A DNA stretch of 36,493 nucleotides, taken from the NCBI GenBank assembly GCA_018062705.1, contig JAGORQ010000009.1:1-36493 (forward strand), written 5' to 3'. The translations under genes and the position numbers were made by a program. The notes under the pieces were generated by a model. That model ran no database searches. It saw only the letters and a program-made list of their open reading frames with translations, and was not told the origin of the DNA. The DNA is from Candidatus Shapirobacteria bacterium. Its GTDB lineage: Bacteria; Patescibacteriota; Microgenomatia; UBA12405. Below, one piece after another: positions 20,653-28,681 of the stretch (position 1 is its first letter; the number at the start of each line of letters is the position of its first letter).

Positions 20653-22383
20653 TTAGGGTAAAAAGGTGGCTGTTGGAGTGGTTGTGTAGGTTGGGGTTGG
20701 TGTAACTTGTGATTCATCGTAGTAGCGGAGTGAGGCGATATTGTGAATTGGAACAGCAATAGTTAGTTCAGAAAATTTTATTGAACCACTGGCTAAGGTT
20801 AGTGCATTATTTAGACTAGTCTCGTCATCGCCAGTTAGTCCAACCAACAAGATTTGGTTTTCCTCCCAACCGGTGTGGGCGATTACAACTGGCAGGTTGT
20901 TGTTCGACCAAATTGCCTCATAAGTAAGATATGTACCAGCTGGTAGGACTGTGGCATTAGTAAAAGTGAGGGTGTTGTCTGAACTGAATATGCCAACATT
21001 TATCATATTGTTTGTGGCTAATCCAAGTCGAGTGATGTTTTGCTGAAGATTGTCTACGGTTGTGTATGAATAAAAAGCGGTGGTAGTTTCCGGAGAAGCT
21101 AAGTAAAATCCACTATTATCTTTTCTGGTACCGGTAAAATAGGTCTGTTGGTCTCGCTTTAAGGTATCGTTAAGACTGCTGGCAGCCGACTGGTTTCCGG
21201 GTGTATTAAAAATAATATCAGCTAAATCTGTTTTACTTAATAAATCGGTAATAATAATATCTTGATTGTTGGGGTCAATGCCTATCATTCGGTGTAATGA
21301 TTTGAAAGGTAGCAACCTTACGTCGGTTAAAGTTTTGGTGTTGGCTGTAATGTCGCCAATTGTTTCTGCAGGGATTGGAGGAGCTAGTCCGAGTGCTGAG
21401 AGGATACTAATTTTAGCCATAGTTCTGGTTGGATGGTCGACTTGTTTTTGAGCTTCTTTAATAACTCCACTTATCGATTTTAAGTCTGGTGAAGGTTTAT
21501 TTAGTTCAAGTTTTAACTGTTGGTATAAATCCCCCTCTGGATCAAAATAAATTCTTAAAGTTTTTATTTTTTGATTGTTAATCAATGCCTTAAGTTCGGT
21601 GACCGGATTAACGGGAATTGATTCCAGACCTACAGGATTGTCGGTAACGTAGGTGTTTTGAGTGTAGTTGGTGCTTTTTTCGACTGTCGCTTGAGGGATG
21701 CTGGTTGGCTTGGGGGTTGATGTTCTAGTGGGTAAGCCATTTCTTAAATTAATTGTCTCTTGTTGGCTTAGTGTTATCTTATGTTCTGTTTTTATTATGG
21801 CTATTTGGTGTGTTTCGTTAGTCTCCTCAGACAAATTGGCTATAATTCTGGTTAATATTTGGTTAACCCTTTCTCCAGGTACAATTACCTGATTGCCGTC
21901 CGGGCTTGGTCTAAGCATGAGTGGGTCGCCATCAACTAATATGGGGATGCCTATGCCGTGGTCACGGCAATATGTTTGATCGGCATAAGGCGTATTCATG
22001 TCAGTGTGGTTGTCGCAAGCTAGGCTGACTGGGTCTATACGGATTGTTTTGGGTACGTTGATAGTGACAACGTGATTTGAACTGTTATCATCGATAACTT
22101 TTGTATCTACCACCGTGATACATCTGTTCACATCGAGATTTGTAGCACTTAAATCTGGTCGTATATAAAAGTCATACTTAATAGCTCCTGGTACAAAAAC
22201 TTCTTGATCTGCGTAAACTTGACGTAGGTTGGGTAAATTAGCATCAACACAAGGTGAAGTGGCTGGGGTCATGGTTTGAACCTCTCCTTGTGAATTAACA
22301 ATGGAGTTTGGATTGTAGGTACAGGCCGCAATAAAAAAAATAGTTGAAAGGAATGGTATTAATCTGTTTGGTCCGTGTCGCAT
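20653..22383 (-). CDS. Predicted lipoprotein, hypothetical, with Thr/Pro-rich linkers
   Basis: About 576 residues, exported and probably lipid-anchored (hydrophobic start LIPFLSTIFFIAAC with lipobox Cys). Three parts follow: a first domain with several Cys that could pair (SPCVDANLP, NRCITVV, LACDNHTD, TYCRDHG), a Thr/Pro/Ser linker (NGLPTRTSTPKPTSIPQ), and a second large domain (from about residue 245) without known motifs. It ends in another Thr/Pro tail. The start ATG 22383 has a TATAAT box (minus strand of 22392-22397) 8 bases upstream. No enzyme motif is seen; SEETNETHQIAIIKTEHKIT resembles beta strands. Possibly a surface protein. Confidence 0.7.
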   Translation of the reverse strand: MRHGPNRLIPFLSTIFFIAACTYNPNSIVNSQGEVQTMTPATSPCVDANLPNLRQVYADQEVFVPGAIKYDFYIRPDLSATNLDVNRCITVVDTKVIDDNSSNHVVTINVPKTIRIDPVSLACDNHTDMNTPYADQTYCRDHGIGIPILVDGDPLMLRPSPDGNQVIVPGERVNQILTRIIANLSEETNETHQIAIIKTEHKITLSQQETINLRNGLPTRTSTPKPTSIPQATVEKSTNYTQNTYVTDNPVGLESIPVNPVTELKALINNQKIKTLRIYFDPEGDLYQQLKLELNKPSPDLKSISGVIKEAQKQVDHPTRTMAKISILSALGLAPPIPAETIGDITANTKTLTDVRLLPFKSLHRMIGIDPNNQDIIITDLLSKTDLADIIFNTPGNQSAASSLNDTLKRDQQTYFTGTRKDNSGFYLASPETTTAFYSYTTVDNLQQNITRLGLATNNMINVGIFSSDNTLTFTNATVLPAGTYLTYEAIWSNNNLPVVIAHTGWEENQILLVGLTGDDETSLNNALTLASGSIKFSELTIAVPIHNIASLRYYDESQVTPTPTYTTTPTATFLP

Positions 22384-22477
22384 ACACACCGATTATACAC
22401 CTATAATGCTAGTTATAGGGTATATTGAGTTAAAAAATAGTTTTATGGAGAGTTTTTGGTAGAATAGAGGTCAGAAA

Positions 22478-22550
22478 GGCTGCTTAGCTCAGTTGGTAGA
22501 GCATCCCGTTTACATCGGGGTTGTCGGGGGTTCGAATCCCTCAGTGGCCA
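22478..22550 (+). tRNA. tRNA-Val (anticodon TAC)
   Basis: Acceptor GGCTGCT/AGTGGCC (with T-G and G-T pairs) and discriminator A. The anticodon stem TCCCG/CGGGG encloses TTTACAT, anticodon TAC. T arm GGGGG-TTCGAAT-CCCTC has one mismatch or wobble. A TAGAAT box is at 22460-22465. Confidence 0.93.
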
Positions 22551-22552
22551 CC

Positions 22553-23215
22553 GTGACTTCATTAATTTCTTGGGTGAGAAATTGGAAAAGTATCCTCACT
22601 AGAACATACATAAAAAAGTTTTTTAAATGGCGATTTTGGGTTGGCATTGTTCAAAGATTATGGTTTGAAAAAAATAATCCCGGAGTCCCTTGGTTGACTC
22701 AGAATGTGGTTAAGCTGTTGAAAGAAAATGTAAGAAAGACTGATGTGTACTTGGAGTTTGGGAGCGGACAAAGTACTACGTGGTTTGCTAGCAGGGTAGG
22801 TAAAATTTATTCAGTGGAACATGACAAGTCGTGGTATTCAATTGTCAAGAACAAAGTAGGAAAAGTATCAGGGTTGGTTTACAAGTTGGCGCAGACTAAG
22901 AAAGATTATCTGAGTATAGTTGATGAGCTAAAAGATAAAACGGTAGATATTTGCTTGGTGGATGGTAATTGGCGTCGTGATTGTATGCTGGTGGCGATTC
23001 CCAAAATTAAGATTGGTGGCATGCTGATTTTGGACAATGCGGAAACAAAACTGCCGGCTTATTGGGATAGTCTGTCGATGCAAACTAGCTGGGAAGCAAG
23101 GGGTGGCCATGAACGGTCTAAAGTGGCTAAAATTATGAAACTTTTGAAAAACTTTGTGACAGTTTCAACATCAGAAGTTTCACAAGATACAATCGTCTGG
23201 ATACGAAAAGCTTAA
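22553..23215 (+). CDS. Class I SAM-dependent methyltransferase-like protein
   Basis: About 220 residues with the Rossmann-like methyltransferase order: motif I VYLEFGSGQSTTWFASRV (binds SAM), the acidic end of the next strand in IYSVEHDKSWYSIV, then VDICLVDGNWRRDCMLVAIP and KIKIGGMLILDNAE (strands 4 and 5). The pattern is closest to methyltransferases of small molecules or sugars with a class-24 type fold; the substrate is unknown. An N-terminal basic stretch may contact membrane lipids. The open frame extends back into tRNA-Val; GTG 22553, two bases after the tRNA, is the first acceptable start. The proximity suggests a joint transcript. Confidence 0.8.
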   Translation: MTSLISWVRNWKSILTRTYIKKFFKWRFWVGIVQRLWFEKNNPGVPWLTQNVVKLLKENVRKTDVYLEFGSGQSTTWFASRVGKIYSVEHDKSWYSIVKNKVGKVSGLVYKLAQTKKDYLSIVDELKDKTVDICLVDGNWRRDCMLVAIPKIKIGGMLILDNAETKLPAYWDSLSMQTSWEARGGHERSKVAKIMKLLKNFVTVSTSEVSQDTIVWIRKA

Positions 23216-23260
23216 AAATGAGTATTCTGGTAGATTGTTTGCTAAAATATAGTGCTTTGC

Positions 23261-23342
23261 GCCGCTGTGGTGAAATTGGTATACACGTACGCTTGAGGTG
23301 CGTATGCCGCAAGGTGTGGAGGTTCAAGTCCTCTCAGCGGCA
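23261..23342 (+). tRNA. tRNA-Leu (anticodon GAG)
   Basis: Class II tRNA with acceptor GCCGCTG/CAGCGGC and discriminator A. The anticodon stem TACGC/GCGTA encloses TTGAGGT, anticodon GAG. Long variable arm ATGCCGCAAGGTGT. With TAG, TAA and CAG this is the fourth Leu acceptor in the window. Confidence 0.95.
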
Positions 23343-23358
23343 CCTTAGTGATAATCAC

Positions 23359-23393
23359 TGCCCCATCGGTCGATGACATCGACACTTGGGGCC
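23359..23393 (+). pseudogene. tRNA-Gln-like fragment with hairpin
   Basis: TGCCCCATCG is the same as the first 10 bases of tRNA-Gln(TTG) at 23425. It is followed by the hairpin GTCGATG-A-CATCGAC and then ACTTGGGGCCA, which partly restores the acceptor 3' strand. This repeats the plan of the tRNA-Lys and tRNA-Gly fragments: tRNA end plus palindrome. Confidence 0.6.
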
Positions 23394-23424
23394 AAGTAAG
23401 GAACTTTTAAAAATTTGTAAATAA

Positions 23425-23495
23425 TGCCCCATCGTCTAATGGTAGGACAGCACCCTTTGGAGGTGTTTATTGTGGTTCAAATCCATGTGGGGCAA
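23425..23495 (+). tRNA. tRNA-Gln (anticodon TTG)
   Basis: Acceptor TGCCCCA/TGGGGCA with discriminator A. The anticodon stem GCACC/GGTGT encloses CTTTGGA, anticodon TTG. T arm TGTGG-TTCAAAT-CCATG with a weak last pair. First pair T-A, as common in tRNA-Gln. Confidence 0.92.
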
Positions 23496-23497
23496 CT

Positions 23498-23600
23498 GTT
23501 CGACTCGTCGCTCGTTACACTCGTGACTCGCTCACAGCTATAGCCTATTATTTAGGAATAAATGTTTGGATGTCTGGTCGAACATCCTGAGCGAAGTCGA
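23498..23600. repeat. Palindromic repeats between tRNA-Gln and a GIY-YIG pseudogene
   Basis: Two known-looking motifs are seen: GACTCGTCGCTCGTTACACT continuing CGTGACTCGCTCAC (self-complementary in part, 23502-23536), and TCGAACATCCTGAGCGAAG with TCGAAGGA (23578-23603), a palindrome of the CCTGAGCGAAGTCGAAGG class that I recall next to GIY-YIG genes in many uncultured bacteria. Confidence 0.6.
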
Positions 23601-23608
23601 AGGATAGT

Positions 23609-23813
23609 ATGTATTATGTCTATTTTTTACGAAGTTCCGATAACAGCCTTTATACTGGTCAAACGAATAATCTCGAGAAAAGGATTAAGGCTTGATGAAA
23701 GTTTTAAATTAGTTTACAAAGAGGAATTTTTAACAAGATTAGATTCGATGCGAAGAGAAAAGCAGTTAAAAGGTTGGACAAGAACCAAATTAGAGTTATT
23801 AAAGAAGCTATAA
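23609..23813 (+). pseudogene. Frameshifted, internally deleted GIY-YIG nuclease gene
   Basis: The ATG frame reads MYYVYFLRSSDNSLYTGQTN and NLEKRIKA-stop, the normal first half with GIY (VYF) and YIG (YTG) motifs and the conserved Arg. After the TGA, a different frame continues with FKLVYKEEFLTRLDSMRREK and QLKGWTRTKLELLKK, the normal second half with the metal-binding Glu. The residues usual between (HN...AKYT...RRP) are missing, so there was a deletion that also shifted the frame. It stands 113 bases after tRNA-Gln. Confidence 0.88.
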
Positions 23814-23819
23814 TGTTTT

Positions 23820-24269
23820 ATGCTTGCTTTTGGTTTTGAATTACCCGATCAAGATGGAGTTGTGAGGAAATTGTCTAATTATCGGGGTAAAATTGTGCTG
23901 GTTTATTTTTATCCCAAGGATGATACGCCAGGGTGTACCAAGGAAGCGTGTAATTTTCGAGATAGCTTTCATGAACTGGAAAAACTGGGTGTGCAAATTA
24001 TTGGAATTTCCAAAGATTCGGTTAAATCGCACAAAAAATTTGCCGAAAAATATAATTTAAATTTCCCAATATTAAGTGATGAAACTAAGGAAATTATAAA
24101 GGCTTATGGTGCTTTGGGTAAAAAGAAATTTATGGGTAGAGAATTTGAAGGTGTACTGAGGAAAAGTATTTTGATTGATAAAAATGGGGGAATTAAAAAA
24201 GTTTATGAGAATGTTAACCCGTTGGTCCATGCTAGTGAGGTGATCGGTGACGTCGCTCCATTAATTTAA
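23820..24269 (+). CDS. bcp: Peroxiredoxin, Bcp/PrxQ type
   Basis: Thiol peroxidase of 149 residues that reduces peroxides in the cytoplasm. The thioredoxin-fold signature YFYPKDDTPGCTKEACNFRD has the peroxidatic Cys 39 and a second Cys at 44, the CxxxxC arrangement of PrxQ, where the second is the resolving residue. VQIIGISKDSVKSHKKFAEK and FPILSDET follow as in the family. The -10 box TATAAT (23809-23814), inside the end of the GIY-YIG pseudogene, is 5 bases before the ATG, so the mRNA is probably leaderless. The reductase partner is not in the window. Confidence 0.95.
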   Translation: MLAFGFELPDQDGVVRKLSNYRGKIVLVYFYPKDDTPGCTKEACNFRDSFHELEKLGVQIIGISKDSVKSHKKFAEKYNLNFPILSDETKEIIKAYGALGKKKFMGREFEGVLRKSILIDKNGGIKKVYENVNPLVHASEVIGDVAPLI

Positions 24270-24462
24270 CTGCTTCTATTCCATCGATTTTGGTAAGGGT
24301 GGCTCGGCAGACTTTGCATTGATTTTGGTCTGTGGGCAAAATTTCGGCGATAGTTTTTCGTCTTAAGTCTTCAAGTGCTAGATCGGAACAGAAAATAAAG
24401 TAGGTTGTTGGATCAGGGTGTTGAATTCCTTCATGAGAGAGGGCAAAAAGATACTGCGTCAT
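24232..24462 (-). CDS. Small Cys-containing hypothetical protein
   Basis: A 76-residue protein: MTQYLFALSHEGIQHPDPTT, then IFCSDLALEDLRRKTIAEIL and QNQCKVCRATLTKIDGIEA. Three Cys (one CxxC) with a His-rich surround could bind one metal ion. A TATAAT box (minus strand of 24471-24476) lies 8 bases before the ATG, which argues for a real gene despite a 38-base overlap with the convergent bcp. No family is recognised. Confidence 0.6.
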   Translation of the reverse strand: MTQYLFALSHEGIQHPDPTTYFIFCSDLALEDLRRKTIAEILPTDQNQCKVCRATLTKIDGIEAVKLMERRHRSPH

Positions 24463-24501
24463 TTTGTGGAATTATATAACAGGATGATAAAATGTCTAGT
24501 A

Positions 24502-24756
24502 ATGTTTTTTGTCTATATTTTGAGAACAGCACGGGGGACACTTTATACTGGTCAGACAAATAATTTGGAGCGAAGATTAAAGCAACATAATGGAAAAAGT
24601 CAGGGGGCAAAATATACTAAGATTAATGGTGGTGGAGTGTTGGTGTATTCGGAAAAGTGGGGTACTCGAGCCGAGGTCTGTAAACGGGAGGCTGAGATAA
24701 AAAGAATGAGCAAAAATTTTAAGGAGAAGCTGGTTGTGGGGTGGCAGAAGTTGTAG
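24502..24756 (+). CDS. GIY-YIG nuclease family protein
   Basis: An 84-residue single-domain endonuclease: MFFVYILRTARGTLYTGQTN (VYI and YTG), NLERRLKQHN with the conserved Arg and His, KSQGAKYTKINGGGVLVYSE, and EVCKREAEIKRMS with the metal Glu. It is of the YhbQ/UPF0213 type. A TAAAAT box lies 8 bases before ATG 24502; the in-frame ATG at 24484 would be upstream of it. The gene is intact. Unlike the other copies, it is not next to a tRNA or palindrome. Its end overlaps the converging small membrane gene by 38 bases. The intact middle shows what the pseudogene at 23609 has lost. Confidence 0.9.
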   Translation: MFFVYILRTARGTLYTGQTNNLERRLKQHNGKSQGAKYTKINGGGVLVYSEKWGTRAEVCKREAEIKRMSKNFKEKLVVGWQKL

Positions 24757-24922
24757 CTGGAGTACCAAGAGACACCGGGACAGATACCGATTGCTGTTCA
24801 ACCCGTTTGAGTACATTCCAATCAATACTTTTATAAGACAGGTAGCCGGCGTAAGACAGACTGAATAAGAGTGTAAAAATTAGTAAATAACCAATTGGAT
24901 CGAGATGAGGAATTTTTTCCAT
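24719..24922 (-). CDS. Small single-pass membrane protein, hypothetical
   Basis: A 67-residue protein with one hydrophobic segment (IGYLLIFTLLFSLSYAGYLS, about residues 10-29) and an external tail ending in a Pro/Thr/Ala/Ser-rich stretch. The start at 24922 is three bases after the stop of the solute-binding protein gene, so it would be the last gene of that operon. A TAAAAT box (minus strand of 24928-24933) is 5 bases before the ATG, giving it a possible leaderless transcript of its own. The function is unknown. Confidence 0.6.
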   Translation of the reverse strand: MEKIPHLDPIGYLLIFTLLFSLSYAGYLSYKSIDWNVLKRVEQQSVSVPVSLGTPATTSATPQPASP

Positions 24923-24925
24923 AGA

Positions 24926-26296
24926 CTATTTTACCCTAGTAATAAAATAGGTGGTAGGGAATTTGAGAAAAATTGCGGGAGATTCTTCGAGCAGAAATCG
25001 TTGGAAATCCAAGTAAATATCGCGTCTTTCCTGCTGATCATAGACTCGTCGGCCCTCTTCGAGAAGTTTGTCGATTCGCGAATTGTTTAGCTGAGACAAA
25101 TTGGTTTTAGTTTGGGTTGAGTGCCAAAAAAAATACTGGTCAGGATCGCTAGGAATTGGAGCAAAAGTCAAGATGGCATCTGAGTTGTCTAAACTGTTGG
25201 AATTTGAAGTGACAGTGACATTGATTTTTAAATTTTGAGACCAACTTTCTTTGACTTGTTCGGCAATGGGTAGGAGTTTTCTATCGGTGACTAATAAATT
25301 TATTTTTTCAATTCGATTTTTGTCAAACAATTCTTTGGCTCGGGTGATGTTGAAATTGTATTCTTTTATTTGAGAATTGTAGGCCCAAGAGCTAGGTGAA
25401 ATAGGTCCAAGACAACGTTCATTTTTGTCGTCTGTTTTGGGGGTGGCGTAGGCTAGCGCCTGACGGGCTTGTTTGTTGTTAATTTTTTCGGTGTTGAGGA
25501 AAATGGCGATGTAGCTATTGGTGGTAATTTCTGGGTTTATTTTTGTTTTTGGCCAGGCAGAAAATTCACTAGCTAAAGCAGTCGTTTGAATTTCATCGAC
25601 CTCACCCAATTTATAGGCGTTGTTAATATCGTTTTCGTTCGGGTAAAAATGATAACTAATTTTTTGATATGTTTTAGATGACTGAATAGTGAGTGTTTTG
25701 AAAAAACCATCTTGATAAGTCGAGTTGATAACCTGATATTCACCCAAGCCAATGAGTGATTTTCCCAAAAATAAGGGTCGGGTCAGAATGTTGAATAGAG
25801 GGGAATAATTGTTGTCGAGAGTGACAACTAGTGTGTTTTTGTTTTTTGGCTCGGTTTTGATGCCATTGATACGGAGGTTGATATCGTAACTGGTTAGTTT
25901 TTGATCGTCGTGCCAATAGAAGTTGTCGTTGATGGTAAAAGTATAAACTAGATTATTTTCGGAAACTTCAACCGATTTGACTATGGATGAAGGAGTAATA
26001 TGGCTATTGTTGTTGGTGGTGGTTAGTCCATAACTAATCAACTGGGTAATTTCTAAGGGAAGAGTGTTGATGGTGTACAAACCTTCGAGCCCGATAGTTT
26101 TTTGGTTGGTAAAGTAGCGGTTGTATTGGCTAATTAAAAAATTTCTCTCAACAAACAATAAGGAGCCTATCAGGGTGCTGAGAATTATATAAACTAAGTT
26201 TTTCTTAAGATAATAGTAGAGATATTCACTAGTAAAACGAATTTTTTTGAACAATGGCAATTTAACTGATAGTTTGAATGACCGAAACAGCAACAA
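24926..26296 (-). CDS. ABC-type solute-binding protein, family 5 (peptide/nickel type), membrane-anchored
   Basis: A 456-residue protein: a basic cytoplasmic start and one anchor helix (LVYIILSTLIGSLLFV, about residues 35-50), then an SBP_bac_5-type domain. Seen are YTFTINDNFYWHDDQKLTSY (family signature, with WHDG changed to WHDD and DV to DI), ARQALAYATPK, and the C-terminal RRDIYLDFQRFLLEESPAIF. Such proteins usually bind oligopeptides for uptake. No permease or ATPase gene is visible here, so it may work with a distant transporter or as a signal receptor. Its start overlaps secG by 35 bases. The anchor replaces the lipobox normal for Gram-positive relatives. Confidence 0.85.
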   Translation of the reverse strand: MLLFRSFKLSVKLPLFKKIRFTSEYLYYYLKKNLVYIILSTLIGSLLFVERNFLISQYNRYFTNQKTIGLEGLYTINTLPLEITQLISYGLTTTNNNSHITPSSIVKSVEVSENNLVYTFTINDNFYWHDDQKLTSYDINLRINGIKTEPKNKNTLVVTLDNNYSPLFNILTRPLFLGKSLIGLGEYQVINSTYQDGFFKTLTIQSSKTYQKISYHFYPNENDINNAYKLGEVDEIQTTALASEFSAWPKTKINPEITTNSYIAIFLNTEKINNKQARQALAYATPKTDDKNERCLGPISPSSWAYNSQIKEYNFNITRAKELFDKNRIEKINLLVTDRKLLPIAEQVKESWSQNLKINVTVTSNSNSLDNSDAILTFAPIPSDPDQYFFWHSTQTKTNLSQLNNSRIDKLLEEGRRVYDQQERRDIYLDFQRFLLEESPAIFLKFPTTYFITRVK

Positions 26297-26474
26297 AAAG
26301 TACTAAAACAATGATGGAAAAATAAAAGATTATTTTTTCCCAACCTCGTTTTTGAGGTACTGTGGCGGACAGTAAATTACTTCGACCATCGGTGTCGCCA
26401 CTGGATTGAAGAAAAATCAGGGTGATCAGGCTGATGGCTAAGATTATTTGGAAAATGGTGATGGTGGTTTTCAT
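26262..26474 (-). CDS. secG: Preprotein translocase subunit SecG
   Basis: A 70-residue two-helix protein of the Sec translocon. Helix 1 is TIFQIILAISLITLIFLQSS; the loop GDTDGRSNLLSATVPQKRGW with its Gly and Ser residues fits the conserved GASLFG-type region; helix 2 is IIFYFSIIVLVLFVAVSVIQ. The length is typical. It overlaps the gene upstream by 4 bases and the solute-binding protein downstream, so the four minus-strand genes from 28644 down form an operon of membrane or export functions. Confidence 0.9.
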   Translation of the reverse strand: MKTTITIFQIILAISLITLIFLQSSGDTDGRSNLLSATVPQKRGWEKIIFYFSIIVLVLFVAVSVIQTIS

Positions 26475-26893
26475 TTTTTGCTTACCTTATTTGATTTTAA
26501 TATAAATTTAAAGAAACCGACAATAATGTTGGTAGAAAAGGAGTTTATCAGAAACGACAGAAAACCGCCAAATTGAATTTGGGGAAGGGCCAAACCGTAA
26601 ATACTTTGTGATGGCAAGTTGATGTCGTTGACGGCAAAATCGGCCAGGAAGAAAACTGCCAAATACAGCCCAACAGTGTTGATAACTAGTCGAAATAACC
26701 CCAAGGTTAATAAATTGATGGGGAGGAGCAATAGTTTGAGAATCGGTTTGAGAAATAATTCAAAAATGGTGTAAATGAGGGCGACTTTTATAATAGTTTC
26801 AACTCCGTGACTGAACTGAAAGTTTTGCCAGAATTGGTTTTGACAGACTAGGGCAAAAGAAAAAAGTAGGGTAAATTTGAGAATTTTTTTCAT
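26471..26893 (-). CDS. Holin-like 4-TM membrane protein (PF04020 type)
   Basis: A 140-residue protein with about four hydrophobic segments and the pattern of the 'phage holin family / YvlD-like' membrane proteins: FELFLKPILKLLLLPINLLTLGLFRLVIN is the family's conserved core (long run of Leu with two Pro and a final Asn; positions about 45-73). Bacterial members are chromosomal and not phage genes, and their function is uncertain. It abuts the transglutaminase gene (stop and start share one base) and overlaps secG by 4 bases. Confidence 0.8.
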   Translation of the reverse strand: MKKILKFTLLFSFALVCQNQFWQNFQFSHGVETIIKVALIYTIFELFLKPILKLLLLPINLLTLGLFRLVINTVGLYLAVFFLADFAVNDINLPSQSIYGLALPQIQFGGFLSFLINSFSTNIIVGFFKFILKSNKVSKK

Positions 26894-28644
26894 TATTTTT
26901 TTTGGGTTGTTAACATTATACCGCCAACACAGAGCAACAGGATGGAAACAGCGATAATTATAGTTAAATCAAGAAAGTGACTACTGTTTTGAAGGGTAGT
27001 GGTGCTGGTGCTGTAAAGTTCGTCACTGCTGACTTGGAAAACATAAGACCGGTTGGTGGGAAGTGCGTTTTGAAAAAAACTTATTTGAGGACGAGGAACA
27101 GTTGTTTTGCCAAACGGGGGCAGTGTATCAATTGATTCTGTCCAATTAAGTTTTTTGTTTACCACTTGAAGGTGGTTGAGGCTGTGGTTGTTGGGATTGT
27201 ATATTTGAATGGAGTCTTGGGATAAGGTAAAAGATGGCGGAACGGATATGAGGGGAATTTCTTCGGTGGCAAAATCTACATCAACCGTTTTGACGTCGTT
27301 TCCTGATTTGTAGGCACCAGGTGGTGGTGGGTAATCACTACTTAATCCGTGAATCACAAAGGTCAAATGATTAAGATCTAAATCGGTAAAATAATCAATA
27401 CCGTTGGTAGTATTTTCCCAAGTTGGATCGACAGAGTTCCAAGTTTTTGTGGTGGAATCGTAGTATTGAGCCCAAGAATGGAGGATATCAGAGTTGGGAT
27501 TGACTGGTTTGACTTTTTGGTTGTTGCTGAGGGCATAACCTTCGATTTCACGAGCGGGAATTCCGATGTTTCGAGTAAGGGTTACAAACAAATCAGAAAA
27601 TTCAGTACAAATAGAATTTTGAGGATTATTTAGGGCAAAAAGCGCTCCTTTTCTAGAGGAATTATTAATTTGAGAATAGTCGTAAGTTAAGTTTTTGACG
27701 GTGTAATTGTAGACTTGACGAGCAGTAGTAAAGTTGGTGGAAATAGCGGTAATTTGCGGGTCTTTGACCGGCCAAAAAGTTTGGGAAGTGAGATATTTGG
27801 CAGAATCAATATCAGTTTTAATTTGGCGTGAAGGGAAGATTTTGGCTTGACCACCAACATTAACTTCAATCTGTTCTCGAGAATTCAATTGGTACTCAGC
27901 CAGCCAATTACCGTCAGGGTCTATTTTAATATTTTTGGGTCGAGGCTGAATGTCTTTGAGATAAATACTTTGGTTGTTGGTGTCGGGAGGGATGGTAATT
28001 TCAGTGTTGGTAATTACTTGAGAATCGTTTTTGAGAAAATACTTTAATTTAAAATTGACGAGCTGGTGGTTGCCAAACACTAGTAATATTTTGTTGGAAA
28101 CATTTGATAAATTCAATTTTATTTCAATGGTGTCACCGAGGTTGTGGGTACTTAAAACAGGAACTGATGAGTAGGACAAATCGCCCAGATTGGCGGGGAC
28201 GACGATTGCGGCAGTGATACTGGCGGGTAGTAAGCTGTTTTGATAAGCAGGCAAAGATATTTCATTGGTTTTACCCTTAGTAGTGACAAAATCTTTGATG
28301 GTGTAATTTAGAGAAAAATTAGTTGACTGGTCTTTACCTATTCCTGGACGGACCAAGTGGAGATTAATATTTGACTGGTTTCCTGTTTGGTTAAATTTGG
28401 TTATCTGAAAATCAGGGTTAATTTGAGGTGAGGTCAGGGTTATAACTGGTCCAGTGAGGCTAAGTGAATAATCCTGAGGATAAATTTGAGAGAGGTTGTT
28501 AACTAGAGTGACTGATTGGGCCACGCTGGCAGATTTGTCGGAATTTACTCTAAATAAAATGGATTGGTTGACGGTAAATTCATTAGTCGCTAAAGCAGGT
28601 CTAAATTGACCGAACAGTAGGATAGTTAAAAAAAGGATGATCAT
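26893..28644 (-). CDS. Exported transglutaminase-like protein with C-terminal anchor
   Basis: A 583-residue surface protein. The signal peptide MIILFLTILLFGQFRPALA is followed by beta-rich domains (about residues 25-300) of unknown family. The transglutaminase/protease-like core has Cys 346 in NSICTEFSDLFVTLTRNIGI, His in SDILHSWAQYYD and Asp in WNSVDPTWENT, the usual Cys-His-Asp triad. A further beta domain and a final membrane helix (LTIIIAVSILLLCVGGIMLT) anchor it. It could crosslink, amidate or cleave cell-wall or surface proteins. It is the first gene of the operon with holin-like, secG and solute-binding genes, and its start overlaps the lexA promoter region. Confidence 0.87.
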   Translation of the reverse strand: MIILFLTILLFGQFRPALATNEFTVNQSILFRVNSDKSASVAQSVTLVNNLSQIYPQDYSLSLTGPVITLTSPQINPDFQITKFNQTGNQSNINLHLVRPGIGKDQSTNFSLNYTIKDFVTTKGKTNEISLPAYQNSLLPASITAAIVVPANLGDLSYSSVPVLSTHNLGDTIEIKLNLSNVSNKILLVFGNHQLVNFKLKYFLKNDSQVITNTEITIPPDTNNQSIYLKDIQPRPKNIKIDPDGNWLAEYQLNSREQIEVNVGGQAKIFPSRQIKTDIDSAKYLTSQTFWPVKDPQITAISTNFTTARQVYNYTVKNLTYDYSQINNSSRKGALFALNNPQNSICTEFSDLFVTLTRNIGIPAREIEGYALSNNQKVKPVNPNSDILHSWAQYYDSTTKTWNSVDPTWENTTNGIDYFTDLDLNHLTFVIHGLSSDYPPPPGAYKSGNDVKTVDVDFATEEIPLISVPPSFTLSQDSIQIYNPNNHSLNHLQVVNKKLNWTESIDTLPPFGKTTVPRPQISFFQNALPTNRSYVFQVSSDELYSTSTTTLQNSSHFLDLTIIIAVSILLLCVGGIMLTTQKK

Positions 28645-28681
28645 CTTCTTGACTTCGGGTAATGTTTGGTTAAACTTAAGT
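28645..28681. promoter_or_regulatory. Divergent promoter region between transglutaminase operon and lexA
   Basis: Only 37 bases separate the two starts. TTGACT at 28648-28653 is a possible -35 box for lexA. GTTTGGTTAAAC at 28663-28674 is an inverted repeat (GTTT/AAAC) that could be an autoregulatory operator. No match to the usual Gram-negative or Bacillus LexA boxes is seen. Confidence 0.3.

Noticed and set aside
22493-22552. Long N-terminal extension of the methyltransferase through tRNA-Val
   Set aside because: The codons are tRNA sequence (VVGGSNPSVA is a typical tRNA read-through peptide). The start was placed after the tRNA.
26471-26893. Holin-like gene as evidence for a prophage
   Set aside because: This family is common on chromosomes and the gene is in an operon with secG. 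No capsid, terminase, integrase or lysis genes are seen.
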